Source of the DNA: Eumeta japonica
Lineage: Eukaryota; Arthropoda; Insecta; Lepidoptera; Psychidae
Assembly (NCBI GenBank): GCA_005406025.1
Contig: BGZK01000094.1
Coordinates: 680,501-744,500, forward strand
Direction: 5' to 3'
DNA: 64,000 nt
How positions within the stretch are numbered: position 1 is the stretch's first letter; every line of letters begins with the position of its first letter. The notes below the pieces were generated by a model that saw nothing but the letters and a program-made list of their open reading frames with translations, did not search any database and was not told where the DNA came from. The translations under genes were made by a program, and so were the position numbers. Below, piece after piece: positions 50,831 to 63,305 of this stretch.

Positions 50831-53800
50831 TTTATCTTAACCTTTACTAGTCTGTCTGGTACACATTTTAATTAAACTACAATTTTACAATTTATCAATA
50901 AAGCAATACAACCAGAATCCATAGAATAAAAACTACAAAAAAAAAATACATATCCACCCGCTCAATATTTGTTTAGAGTTTTTCGTCAATTATTGATAAA
51001 ACTACGACAAAGAAACTGGGCACGTATTTGTTGACGCGCAGTAGAGTAGTACGCCAGTGTCGCGATGTGCTTGTATTAGGTTTAAATCATCCCACCGTTG
51101 AAGCATCCCTCCCATAATCTTTTCATTTCAGAATATAGATTAGATATTTTTATTAAAAGTTAAAAATGTACCCATTGCAAAGTGTTGAAAAATGACGTGA
51201 TAATGTGGATAGTGTTTTTTTTTTTCATAATTCTTCATCTTTAGTACAAATCTCGTCCGCGTGTCGCGGATATAAAGTGAATTTAAAGTTTAAAGTGAAG
51301 TTCAATTGACTATACTTTTATAGCAAATATTACTTTTTGTTTATGTTATTTATTACGTATACACATTTATTCTAAATGTGTAGTAAACGATGCAGGTCAG
51401 AATATAAATTTACGTTAGTTATAGCGTAAAAAATATTTTTGCCGTTAACTATAGTCATTTTCTATGGAGTTTCCAGCATAAATATTAATATGACAACTGT
51501 AGTTTCATAATTATGTCGGTCGACTACTATTGTTAACTAGTAAATCCTCTTTAGTTACGATAATTTTCATTTTAATTTCATCTTTGTTATATAAGTACAC
51601 TACTTTTTTTTTAATACTCGTCAAAAGTAACGCCGGAAACGGTAAGGTATTGAACCATATTTAAAGTTTATTCAAACAACACCTTGCGCAATACGGGATA
51701 TGAATAAAAAAGTTACCCTACTATTTTCATGTTGGGAAGCACCTTAAAACAATATGAGACATCGACATTTATATTTCATATTATTTCAGTTTAGTAGCAC
51801 TGGTTTTTAGTAAAACAGTTTTGAAATTGTGGTACTATAAGGGTTTTGATTTGACTACGAAACTCTAAAAATCACAATAGTTATTAATAGCACCCGTATT
51901 GGAGGAAATATGTCACAACGATAATGCAATAACTTTGCATTTAATACAGTTTAGTAAAATTTGAATATGTCTTTACATAAAATATGTTAAAATTATACTG
52001 TGCTATAGGTCGCTCGCTGATCCGATTTAATCATAGATCGGACATCGACTATGTATACACTTATCGCACAGTGAAAATCAAATGGCATTAAATTTTATTT
52101 TTGTTTAAAAAATGTATGAAGCACTAATCACTCGCCCATGGACCGCACTGGCGGTTTTATATTCCGAATTCAAATCAAATGATCGCTCGATAAGTAAGTG
52201 CGCCACTTTAAATATTTTTTAAGTTGCGTGTAAGTGCTGCCCCGTTATGGTTCCACGACTGTAATATAAAAACTTGATAGATACATCCATTTCGTTAGAT
52301 AGGCTAGGAGCCGGCGACAGTTTAATGACTCGCGCTAGAGGCTAGCGGAAACATTAACATCGGACCGCTCTACATTTCTAGTGAGAAGATACTTTTTTCT
52401 TGATTTGATTTTGTATTATTTATATCAATGGTAATATCACGTTTATTTTTGTGTGTATTATTCCCGGTTAGAAATCGTTTGTAAGTCAGTCAGGAACATA
52501 TATATACCTTTAGAAGGATGGAGTACATGCATATTACAATAATGTCGGAAAATATACTTGAAAACGCAGAGATGTTTGTTTTTTTTTTATCGAATTTTCA
52601 TAAATTTCTTTTCTTATGTGTCGTTATGTTAGATTGTCTGGTAGGTACAAACATTTTATTTGACCTTAAACTAACTTTCCGGTGTGTTGAGACTTCATAC
52701 TTTGAACATAGTTCGTAATTCGATGAAAACGCGACATTAATTGCTTTCTTGTCTGTCCGATCGGTACAAATTTTACAACAGGTTCCAAATTGAAAAGAAT
52801 GCAACAACTCGAACTTCTAACACGATAAGGGAGTTATATATTTAAAATTACTAACTAAGAAGGATTTCACATAAACTTATTTTAATGTCGTAATAAAAAT
52901 TTATTGTGCTTGTTTTTTATTTTTTATTTTCAGGTAAATTACAATAAAACAAATTTATGCATTTCTAATACCTATCACTATATCACTATATACCTAACAT
53001 TTTTTTTATTTCATATATTATCAGAGTAACTGAAATAAACAAAGCACAACACACAAAACAAAACAAATCGACATAAATAAAAAGTTTTGTTAATTTAGAT
53101 AAAACGCAATTAAATTTGCATGCTGATTGTTGTTCATTCAAGCAACTCCATGACATTATGGAACACTCGATGCGGGGACTTGAACAAGGATTTACTTATA
53201 TTTTCTTTGCCAGTTCCTGAGTGGGGTCTAGTCTGGTGGAGAGTACGTCTGGTGCTATTTTATTTATTCTATGCCAAGAGCAATAAGTCACCATTGAGAC
53301 AGTTGGTACCTTATAAAATATACTGTAGTGCTTACCGTCTTATTGAAGACGCACGTCATAAATCGAGCGCGTCTCGTCCATTGTTCTCGTTGATGTCAAA
53401 GATCAGCAATTTGCCGTCGTGGTATTCTTGAGCTGATTATCTTTAACCCTATAACCCGATTACTTTCAAAACATATATAAAGTACGGAAATTTGTATTTG
53501 TATTTGTAGCTAATTAGTTCTTGTCATAATGGAATTTAAAATTATAGAAATTGGGTATTAAGTTTAATATAACATATTTGATATTACTATTTATTATATT
53601 TCAATTTGCCGACAAATTATATTAATTCTATTTTAGAAGCCTTGTTTTTTACATGAATGTTATGCGTATATTTAATGTCCGTTTAATTTCGTCGTTTAAA
53701 CATAGCCTGTCACATAAATAATTATGTATTGCATAAAAAAAAAGTAAATCAAATTTTACATCATTATCCATGTGATGAATTATCGATTCAAAAATGAATT

Positions 53801-54689
53801 CAAACCTCATAATACCTAATATTTCCTATTAATTTAGTTCTGTATTATACACTATAATACTGATGTATAATGGACTAAATGAATGCAGAATGTGTAATGT
53901 ATAATTTATGAGACAAGCAAAATAAATCTAAACAGTTCACAATCTACTATTTACTGTTCCTTATATCCGTGTTCAATGTTATGGCAATCGATTCATGATT
54001 ATTTTCTTAACGAGTTTTGTTTCAATTGCAAGTCAACCAATTGAGTTCATGCACAATATGCCTATCCCTATTAATTTAGCAGTTCTACAATATTTGTCTG
54101 CTGAATCAATTCATTCATACTTATATAATTAACTGTAGGTACAACACTTTTGTCATAAAATTGTATACATCATTGATATCAGCACTTTAAAAATATTAAA
54201 ATGAACCCAAATAAGATATATTTGCTATTATCGATCAGTGGTGTATCTGTTACATAATTATGTACATCCTGACCTTGGCATTAGAGCATAATATAAATTT
54301 GTTGTTGACACTACAAGAATAATATAAGGACCCCTAAATATGCGCCGTCGAATATTACTCATTAAACAATTCTGTGAAGTTGAATGCAGTTTCAACTTAA
54401 TGTTACGTGTCTTAGTTATTGTTTTTGGTTTTTACACGAAAGAAGCGAACTCAAATATGTTAGGTATTCTATAATTTGGTAATATTTCGTAGGAACACCA
54501 AGTGAATTTTTATATTGTTATAATAAAAGTACTTAAATATTTAAAAGAATGTAGTATAGGGCAGACGTAAGATGCAAAGGCAGACAGTAGATCAGCATAC
54601 ATTATAAATGTAGCATTGTTTCAATAATCTATGTACTTATATTTGTAAAATCGTTAAGTAGGTTTTTTATTTAATTTTTCACTTTATCG
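50831..54689. other. Intron around the candidate recursive splice site
   Basis: AT-rich. 53120-53431 carries a 103-codon + frame without recognisable domain. The minus strand of the same interval reads EYHDGKLLIFDINENNG in a short frame. I cannot assign either. Confidence 0.4.
52905..52939 (+). other. Ubx: Candidate recursive splice site (zero-length exon) in Ubx intron 1
   Basis: A long T-rich tract ending in TTTTCAG (AG at 52932-52933) is followed immediately by GTAAAT (52934-52939). A strong 3' splice site thus abuts a 5' splice site with nothing between. This is the ratchet-point architecture by which Drosophila Ubx removes its long intron in steps. It is not a coding microexon, because in phase 1 it would read G-K-L-Q-stop. 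It lies about 27.6 kb into the intron. Confidence 0.6.
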
Positions 54690-54900
54690 ACCACCAGTGG
54701 TCTAGACGAGATCGCTGTGACGTCACGCGCAATTTAATGTAGCGGGCTATCAGAGGTACTAGGGCAGCGTATAACCGGCGGCCTGCTAAATTATCGACCG
54801 CGCGAATTGTTAGGTTCAAGGTCTCAATAAAAAGTATACGAGTACGCGTATACACTTGGCATTTCGTATACGTGTGTGGCGCCATTGTGTGACTTAATGG
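54690..54900. promoter_or_regulatory. Intronic island with CRE palindrome and Pho site
   Basis: GTGACGTCAC at 54717-54726 is identical to the 10-mer in the 14.1 kb element. GGCGCCATTG (core 54881-54885) matches the promoter-island Pho sites. Between them are GTATACG-type inverted repeats. Confidence 0.35.
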
Positions 54901-55204
54901 TGAATTAGGTAATAAGCTGAAATGCTTTTAGTATTTGTTGAATTTTATAGCGTTTCCATGCTAATAGAGGGGCTACTTTATGACGTATAACTTCTTTGGG
55001 CACGGCATGGAAAGATTTTCTTTACGCGTTACGTGTTAAACGACAGACGTTAACGACGGGTTGTACCTAAAAAAAAAACGCTTTTCGTAAAGGCCAACCG
55101 TAAGACTTGACAGATTGTCCATCACTTATCTATCAAATTTACGTTTAATTTTACAATTAGCGGTATTTATTACCTTTTGATGTAACTCGCCGTTAATGTA
55201 TATA

Positions 55205-56275
55205 TATAGGGTCGGTAGAAAAGTTTTTCGTATATCACACAGAAATTCAAGTATTTTTTTCATCATAATTCATTTGGGTACATTTAATTATAATATACAT
55301 GCCATTTTGTTCAACAACTTCTTGGTATTTTGCAGATATATCTGATCAAAAAACTGCGATAAGTAGTTTTGATAGTCCTCTTGATGTTAACATAATACTA
55401 CCTAAATAATTTTGAGGGGACGGAAAAAGTAGAAAGTCTCAGGGTGCAAGGTCAGAACTATATGGTGAATGCATTAACACTTCCCAACCAATAACTTTCA
55501 ATATTTACTGAGTGGCTAAAGATGTGTGTGGTCTGGCGTTATCATAGTGAAAAATTACACCCTTTCTTATCCTGAATTCCGGTCGTTTTTCTCTACTTCT
55601 TGTTTGAGTCTCATCAGCTGTTAGCGGTAGAAAAAATTATGGTTTTGCTCAGCGGTAAAAGTTCGTAATTAATAATATCCTTCCAGTACCACCATACACA
55701 TAACATCAATTTATTGCAAGTTTATCCGGGTTTCACTAAAGTCTGATGCTTGCTTACCTTTTGACATTGATCTTTTTCGCACGATCTTGTCATAAGTAAT
55801 CCCTTTTTCATCATTAGTGATTAATCTTTTTAAAAACGGTTCGATTTCATTACTTATTATTTCAATAGTTACGATTCAATAATTGAATCGCAAATGAATA
55901 CACGATTCATTAGATTTCTTTCAGTGAGCTCGTGTGGAACCCAAGTATCGAGTTTTATTTTGTATATCCAGCTCTTTTCAAAAGAGTTAATTAAAACTGT
56001 TTTTGGTCAATTCTCAGCTCTTCAGCCATTTCATAAGATCTAATATGCCAATCGTGCTCTACTTCTTCCAAAATGGCATCCACTTTATCCGTAATACGTC
56101 GACCAGACCGAGGTTCATCTTTGACATTAAAATAATGGGATTGAAAACGCATAAGCCAGTTTGTCATCTATTCGGTGGTATCAAAACTAGCCAGATACAA
56201 ACAGACAACCGAAGAGTTTTACCGCAACTTTTTACTCATATAATACGAAAAAAACATTTTCTGCGACCTTATATA
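55205..56275 (-). mobile_element. Degenerate mariner element with terminal inverted repeats
   Basis: A mariner-family DNA transposon in reverse orientation inside the Ubx intron. The left end (about 55205-55235) and the reverse complement of the right end (about 56241-56276) align over roughly 30 bases, sharing TATA-GGTCG-AGAAAA-GTTTTTTCGTAT with gaps. Both abut TA, the mariner target. Minus-strand translation in shifting frames recovers family motifs: an HTH block (LDTWVPHEL-like), LITNDEKGITYDK, LCVWWYWKDIINYELLP and VIFHYDNARPHTSLAT. The second catalytic Asp (VWWDW in active copies) is Tyr here. Multiple frameshifts and stops, and a length near 1.07 kb against the usual 1.3 kb, show it is dead. 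A + strand frame at 56003-56374 is only its antisense shadow. Confidence 0.85.
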
Positions 56276-56779
56276 TGGATATGTATATGTTTTTTTTATA
56301 AAATATTGAAAAGAGGAAATGTATGTTTAAATACAAAGATTACTGAATCACTTATAATACAAAGCTCGCTTTAATAAAGTTGCGATATATACGTGGTGTG
56401 AAAATACTAATAATAATTGATTTATAACAAGAAAATTTAATTAAAAAAAACCATCAATATTGAGACATCACAAACGAATAAAAACACGTGGCTGAAATTT
56501 TTGGTACGTATATTATCTCTTGTAAAAAAAAAAATTAGTTGCAATAACGAAATTAGAATCGAGATCGAGAAAAATAAAAAACCCAGGAAGCAGAAACACG
56601 AGTTTACGCTATATTCACACCGGATTAACTTATCTGATATACCAATGTTTACCGCCTAGCGACTGCAACGACAGTAAAACTATGTCTGCTGCAGGAAGTC
56701 GGGAGCGCTGATCGCTGCCCCTAATTAATTAAACAATTAAAAGTAACCCTAATTAACTGTAATTTATTGGTGAGTATAA

Positions 56780-56880
56780 AATGAAATGAGTAAGTTTCAC
56801 GTGGCCGATGAGGGGCTACGAGTACTGAGCTCCACCGCAGTGACGTGCGGCGGTGTGTGCCGCCGTCTCTAGATATTTTG
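56780..56880. promoter_or_regulatory. GC-rich segment with CGGCGG/CCGCCG hairpin
   Basis: CGGCGG (56848-56853), spacer TGTGTG, then CCGCCG (56860-56865): a perfect GC-rich inverted repeat in a short CpG-rich segment. No gene is seen. Confidence 0.22.
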
Positions 56881-57339
56881 GGATTTTTCATTGTCGTCGT
56901 GTTACGAGCTACGATTCTCATATTTTGCAGCAACAACTTAACTGGATCTCATGCGACAAATATACGAGTTTGCGTGTTGTTATAAGTGGGAATTCGCTAG
57001 CAATAACTGTTCTGAAAATGTTCCTCTTGTGAATATTGTAATTTTAACGTCAGATTTAGAGTAGTTTATGAGTTTACTATAGTATGCAATAAATTAAAGT
57101 TCTATAATATATTTAGCTTTTAGAAAATCCATATAAAATATTATATTCTTACCCTTATACCTTAAAAGTATCATTACAATATTATACATCAAACTATGAA
57201 CATACAAGTAAATAGAGACTACACAAAACAATTGGTCGCCATATTAAAATTATCATAAATTTTCTAAACCATACGTTGGGTGTAAATCTTTCGATCGTCG
57301 TCAATGCACGAATCGATGATGCTGCATTAGAAGTATTTT

Positions 57340-57715
57340 ATACGGAACGTCTCATACCTCCGACACGAACCCGTAGCGTGCGGCAGCGGTCATCAGCGTC
57401 ACTCACATGACTGTCTAAACAACGGCATAACCACTGCGAATCCAAATGCAAAACGAGGAATAACACGATCACACCCTTTTCGCTGTGCGGTCCCAAGAGG
57501 AGGACGTAATTTTTTTACTCCAAAATATTTCATACAAGAACTGGAGCGTCAGTTTTTCTACACGGACGACAATGGGTATACGTGGAATATGCATAATTCG
57601 TATGAAATATTACCACATCCGCATTTCGTGGCTCGCGCGGGCCGGCCCGGCCGCCGTGAGTTATGTCCCGCCGCGCTGTTTACAGCTCCTCGAGTGCTCA
57701 CCGCGCTAGGGATTT
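57340..57715. promoter_or_regulatory. CpG-rich intronic segment
   Basis: A GC-rich block with an alternating GGCC/CCGG core near 57640. The overlapping + strand frame is compositional. It is possibly an enhancer. Confidence 0.25.
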
Positions 57716-58359
57716 ACACTAGCCCATTGTTTGAGTACCATTTATAACTTACATTATTATCACTTTAATTTTTGTCGTCTTGTTATCGTCTTGAGGAATT
57801 ATGCATTGTTACATAAATCGAAATATTGTCTATTATGATTTGTTATTATATTTATCTTTTCTTATGATCTTAAATGTTTAGAACGTTTTTTTTTTTATAT
57901 TATTTTTTGGAATGTTCTATTTAAAAGTTGAGAAACTTACATGTAACTTTGTAGAGACAATTAGCATAATTATTATTAAGATGTTTATTGTAAATTAAAC
58001 CTTAATTAAATATTATTGTTCAATAACGAAAACTTTTATTTGTTTGTAGTTAATTATTTTCAACCCAACCGTTTTACACAAACCCTATCGTTTTCTTACG
58101 AGAGAAACTCGACACTTAGTCGATGAACACAAGACGTTAGGTTAGTGAATTATGTCTTTATAATCAAGTTGCGTGCCCCAGTGCCGTATGGCGCCGCATC
58201 GTATGTATCATCGGCTTCCCTTTTACCTCGAGCTTTGGGTGAATTGCAAGACGCCTTGCTTACAACTTACGTACATAAATAATGAATTTGTTGCATGTAT
58301 TTTTGGTTAATTAAATAGGACTTTATTTTAGTAGTATACTTAGTACCTACTATATTTCT

Positions 58360-58560
58360 TATTTCAAATTTTTATAGCATGTTCGAGGGGCGAAACAAGT
58401 AGGCGAGCCTTCAGAGAGCAAATAGTAACTGTCACCCATAGGAACTCGAAACTCCACAGGAGTCACCAGTACCACCAGGCCAGCCTCTTGGGAAGAAATA
58501 GTATATCTAATGGAGGGAACATAGGAAGTGAGCCATCGCAACTTTCACACATGATACTTC
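58360..58560 (-). repeat. Possible retroelement remnant
   Basis: A 60-codon minus frame (58359-58541) reading TISSQEAGLVVLVTPVEFRV is balanced in composition and unlike the flanking AT-rich DNA. It could be a fragment of a LINE or other repeat. I do not recognise a domain. Confidence 0.25.
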
Positions 58561-58638
58561 ACGTTCGTATTCTGCAAGAGTGACATTTCATCGATCAATT
58601 CGGTTCATTTTTATGTCGCAGCCAAGTCGCAGCAAGCC

Positions 58639-59013
58639 AAAAAAACTTAAACATTATTCTAATGTTTAAGTTTTTTTTTATGATCCTTGGCAAATTTACC
58701 TGCCATAATCTTCTATTTTAGTATTGTCATAATTTTATCGACACTTTCGAGATCAAGATGAATCCATGGATGCCGGAACCATTTCAATCGTTAACGCATT
58801 CGCCTCTAGAGCACCACAAGGAATGAAACTTATATGAATACATAGATAAAACGCACTATCTTATTTTTCGTTGCGTAGTTGGGTAATAAATTATTGCTTT
58901 ATATGATTGAATTTAATACACATAATATACTTTGGTAGAGCCATATTGTGACCAACGTGCCTTAAAAAAACTTAAACATTATTCTAATGTTAAAGTTTTT
59001 TTTTATGATGCTT
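58639..59013. repeat. Direct pair of hairpin-forming 50-mers
   Basis: A 50-base unit occurs at 58639-58688 and 58964-59013. Each contains ACTTAAACATTATTCTAATG and folds into a stem: the first is a perfect 18-bp stem with a 3-base loop, the second has one mismatch. Both continue TTTTATGAT(C/G)CTTG. Confidence 0.8.
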
Positions 59014-59616
59014 GTGTTTTTAAACTTGAAAAAAGTCAAAATTATCTAAGATTTTTCAAGCTACAATGTGTCTCCTATCTCAATTTTTTAAATCATACAT
59101 TCTAAATTCCGGAATGATTTAATTAACACAATATTCTCAATTAAGATTAACCAGATATACATGTTTCTCTTCATAATTTTATTGAGGTAAGTACTTTCGC
59201 AGGTTTTGTAGGAATTTAATACATACATTACGTGGAATACAGAAATAACATTGTGAATATGCAACGCAAAATTTGTATTGCTCAACTCTGCCCCAATGAA
59301 AGGTAATGTGTATATCCATTTTGTGGATACAAAAATTCGCGGAAGTTTTCTTTTGTTCTGTTAAGATACTTGATGATATCATATAAACGTAGATCTACAT
59401 AAAAGATTTGATTTAATATCCATACTAGTACATATATTAATAGCATCTGCATGTACATTAAATTTTTTGTAGAGCTTTGTGATAGATATTTGCTTATGAC
59501 TAACTGATCCCAATTAAACCATTTTTTAAATTCATTTATGTCTATATGTCTTTTGCAATTTAAGATTGATTTGACCGATCATGATAGATGATACATAGTG
59601 AGAACATGTGTTTTAT

Positions 59617-59815
59617 GCAAATGATAGGTTTCTGTCTGTTTGTCTATTTGTATGTCTTAATAATTTAAGTACAGTTTGTACCAATTCTGATGAAAATTAA
59701 AGTACAGTAAAAATGTGATTGCGCAAATGATAGGCTTACTGTCTGTCTATTTGTTTGTCTGTCTGTATGTCCTTTTGTAACTTAAATAGGGTTTGTCCAG
59801 TTTTGATGAAAATTA
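59617..59815. repeat. Two-copy tandem repeat, about 106-bp period
   Basis: GCAAATGATAGG..CTGTCTGT..TTTGTATGTC..TTGATGAAAATTA occurs at 59617-59699 and 59723-59815. The TCTGTCTG and TGATGAAAATTA blocks are typical of an abundant lepidopteran repeat of uncertain class. Confidence 0.5.
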
Positions 59816-61444
59816 GTATATAGTATATAGTTTATGGATATTATTGTATGGATCCAATTAATAAAATCCACTTATTTTAATGTATACCTGCAGATATCTC
59901 TTCATACATATTTTAAAAATTTCTGTAATTTAATAATATTGATAAATTTGTGAAATCAAATTTGAAAATAATATGGAGATAACTTTTTAAGATATTAAGA
60001 AAATTTTTTAAATCCTTACTTTCACAAATTTTTTCATTAAATTATTTTGTAGTGAAACCGGTAGCATTTATAACTATTAGTAAGTATATTTTCCCCTTCA
60101 CGATTTTAATTCAAAATTGTAGTATTTTTTACTTTCTATTGCAGCTATTGAATCATTTCCAATGTCTTTTGTTTATGTAACAGCTTAAAATGTAAATTCC
60201 TTTAGATCTCAGTTTATTAATTAATTTTTTGACATGATACCCCCTTTCAATTAACCCTTCCATAAATATTTAGTTGGTGTTTATAATACAAAATCTTAAT
60301 ATTTTTAAATTAGATATTTATCAAATCTATCTATATTCTTAATAGTTATAAAGATGCACAATATGGTTATTTATCACAAAAGCAACACAAAGATTGATTA
60401 TAATTGCCACACCATTATGTCACACATATTTTCAGAGGTATTGGCAGAGACCACAAACCTTAAGGCTACTTCATACTTTAGTATTTTTAACAAATTTGAA
60501 TATAAGCTTCTTTTAAACAAATTACTTTAGTTTATTTCACTAGTTTTCCTTACAATTTTTATCTACAAGGCGACACCTCTGCTCTATAAGTTGGCGTGTG
60601 TTCTGACAGTATCGCTAATGTGCTATTGGGTCGTCATTCCACAGAGATCCCTCCACTCTGTCTCAAAGGGCTACAAAACTCGTTGCCAAAGGGTTATTAA
60701 CTTGAGATATGATAGTTATTGCGACCTTAAGTGCTCTATGATTTTCAGAGAATGGACTGGCGAACGATATTAAGCGTGTAATGTATTTAGTTTCACTAAA
60801 AAATAATAATTTGATGATGTAGGTATTATCTAAATGAACCTCACACAAGGAATCTTTATGAGTACCTAAGATATTAAATTATAAATTGAAAAACAGGAAA
60901 TAATGGTTTTCAGATATGTTTAGGTATTTAATAACTAATTAGTGATTTTTGTTACGTACAACTGATTCGCAATTCCATACAAGTACGAATTGGGATATAT
61001 TATATTTTTATTTACTTTAGTCTAAATCCATCACACATCATTTGTTGACTTTCTAGGATAGAGGAAAGCACCTCTCTTACTTTTAGAGATTGCAACCTGC
61101 ACTATGAAGTTTCAATAGATGTTTTTTAAATTGTCGTTACTTGCATCCTTATTCTAGTTTATAAATTTTTCGCTTTTTAGGACTACAAAAAGTTTCTACG
61201 AGTACCCTAAGCACTTTTAACAAATAATCATAATTCAATGAATGACGTGAAGTACGGAATTATTCATTTTGATAAAATGTTAGCAGGGCTATGAAAATAA
61301 GAACTTGACGTGTGCCTACATGTCATAGCGTAATACCGAACTACATCAGTGAAAGCTGAGTAGCCGACGCATTGCTTCGAATCACAAAATTTCAATCCGT
61401 TGACCAAAGACGGATTGGCTAATGATTTTGGTCGTTTTTTTGAC

Positions 61445-61560
61445 TTAAGTCACTCGATCAATGCACCGGAGAGCGCATTAAGCGGAGTGTCTCTGTCGTT
61501 GTCACCGTGTTGTTGGCGGCGGTCGTCCTGATGGTCCAGCCCGCACTGAGTCAGCGTGGA
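61445..61560. promoter_or_regulatory. Short GC-rich intronic segment
   Basis: About 110 bases of GC-rich sequence with GGCGGCGG near 61515. There is no recognisable coding content. Confidence 0.18.
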
Positions 61561-61769
61561 AGGCTTTAAGATCCGAGTTCTTAAATGTGTAACAAGAATT
61601 TTATGGGAGAAGGCGCTTCTGTAGTTTGATGACAAAAAAATCTCCCTATGTCTTATTTTATAAAATAGTTAGTAATTAGTGTTTAGTTTAGAGCCTTGAA
61701 AATTGGTATTTCAGTTCTTTATTACAAAGCTATAAACAATGTTTCAGTGCTTTTGAAAATTAAATCCTT

Positions 61770-61970
61770 GAGAGTAGGATCACGAAATGAATCCAAAACA
61801 GGATCTGGATTGGAATTTATAAAGGGACCGAGCTTGAAATTTAAAATGAGATCAGAATCGGAAGTAATAATGGAACCGAAATTGAGATCAAGAACAAAAC
61901 TCGATATAAACGTTGAAAGAAATTATTTTATGCCAATGAAGCCGAATCCGCAGGCGAAAGTTATTTCATT
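61770..61970 (+). repeat. GGGATC-type dispersed repeat, copy E
   Basis: Units GGATCTGGATTGGAATT, GAGATCAGAATCGGAAG and GGAACCGAAATTGAGATC are followed by a tail-like AATGAAGCCGAATCCGCAGG. The 97-codon + frame here is a by-product of the repeat. Confidence 0.4.
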
Positions 61971-62390
61971 ATTACACATTTTATGCTGAAATTACAGATT
62001 CAACGGAAAAAACAAGAAGAACAAGTTGTTAGATTACAACATGGTTTAAGCCAATGTGTAAAAGGGCTTGGATTGGAAATATCTCGCGACATTTATTTTG
62101 CATATGATAGGTTGATATTGCTGTCTTAATTACGTGATAAGCCTTTGTATGCACTTATAACTTTCATTTCAACTTATGTACGAACTCTTTTCGTATAACT
62201 GTGAGCAAGAGCACAGTAGTAGAAGAAGATTTTGAGACAAGAATTCGAAGCTAGGCACGGATGTTAGAATCCCAAACACTTCGCAATTCACTGACATGTC
62301 AGATTCATATTGGCTAAAGAAAGCATTCGCTGAACTCATTAGAAGACTTTGATAATAATCTTGGCAAAACGTGGTTAATGTCTTGGACGT

Positions 62391-62577
62391 ACAATATTAC
62401 TTTGAAGAAACAATGGTTTATGGAGGAGACTTAGTTGTGTTCTGGAGGGTATTTTAGCTGCACGCTTGCAAGGAGTTGGAGACCGGTTATTAGTCAGAAT
62501 AATATTGTTATTGTTGTATTACTGAGATTCTTGAAAAGCATGTCGTTCCATTTGTCGGTTTTATTAATGGAAATTTC
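62391..62577 (+). mobile_element. Tc1-like transposase fragment, + copy
   Basis: An internal fragment of a Tc1-type transposase in + orientation. It encodes pieces matching YFEETM-GGDLVVFW, LHACKEL and EILEKHVVPFV, corresponding to the Tc1 region between the second and third catalytic acids. Frame changes break it. It is clearly similar to the reverse complement of 63466-63676. Confidence 0.65.
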
Positions 62578-63129
62578 CTGTTTTGATAGGATAATGTCAC
62601 TTGACTACAATGAGTATGGACCGACATGCTCTTGGTTGGTTTTTTAATTACCAGTGAATTTGTATACAATTTGAAGTCGATGGTGTAAACCGATAAGCAA
62701 TTAATTCCCTAACCAGGAAATTGTTCTGGCTACACCATCAAGCCAGGGATAAGTCAGGGACATGAGAATTTTTGACAGGTAGTAGTGATAGTTATTAATA
62801 GATCGTAAAGCCAACATTTGAAATCCAGCAAATCACAAAATTAACTTAACAGATTTGGGTCAAAATTACGGATAACAAATGAGTCCTCTGACATTCAATT
62901 GATTTTACGTTGCTTTTTTTAAGATGTTCTGGGAATTCCGTTCTTCACAGTGTAAATTTTCATTCCTAAAGAGTAGTTAGTCCAGAGATTTAACGTAAGT
63001 CTCGAATGTGATAGAGACTTCCGTGGCCAAATTTGGCTGCAGCACGAAAATGGATCGTCTCGACTAGGTAGATAGCACACTCTCACAATGCACAGATGTA
63101 AAGTAACAATAAGTTCCGTTGCATTTTGG

Positions 63130-63305
63130 TCCTCTGAGTGATAGTTCCGGTGGCCCACTCCATCACCATCACTTCACTAGACCTGCCATCACCTCACTCT
63201 CCCATCCATTAGCCCGTTCTCTTCTTTATCAGATATCTTATTCCTACCCAAGAAGCCGGCAACGCACTGGTGACGCCTCTGGGGTTGCAAGTATTCATGG
63301 GCGAT
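63130..63305 (+). repeat. Lepidopteran GCCGGCAACGCACT repeat end
   Basis: AAGAAGCCGGCAACGCACTG followed by CCTCTGGGGTTGCAAGTATT and CATGGGCGATG is a very common 3'-end motif of a moth and butterfly retroelement or SINE. The 62-codon frame here is part of the repeat. It lies between the two inverted Tc1 fragments. Confidence 0.6.

Larger units (their letters stand above)
57716..63129. other. Distal intron in the window, repeat-bearing
   Basis: Holds the hairpin pair, the 106-bp tandem repeat, repeat copy E and the + Tc1 fragment. 59620-60400 is very AT-rich and featureless. The short frames at 60591-60848 have no family content. Confidence 0.45.

Noticed and set aside
52934..52984. Ubx coding microexon starting at the recursive site
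   Set aside because: In phase 1 it reads G-K-L-Q-stop, and no 51-base microexon-like peptide follows.
56003..56374. 123-codon + frame
   Set aside because: It is antisense to the mariner transposase relic.
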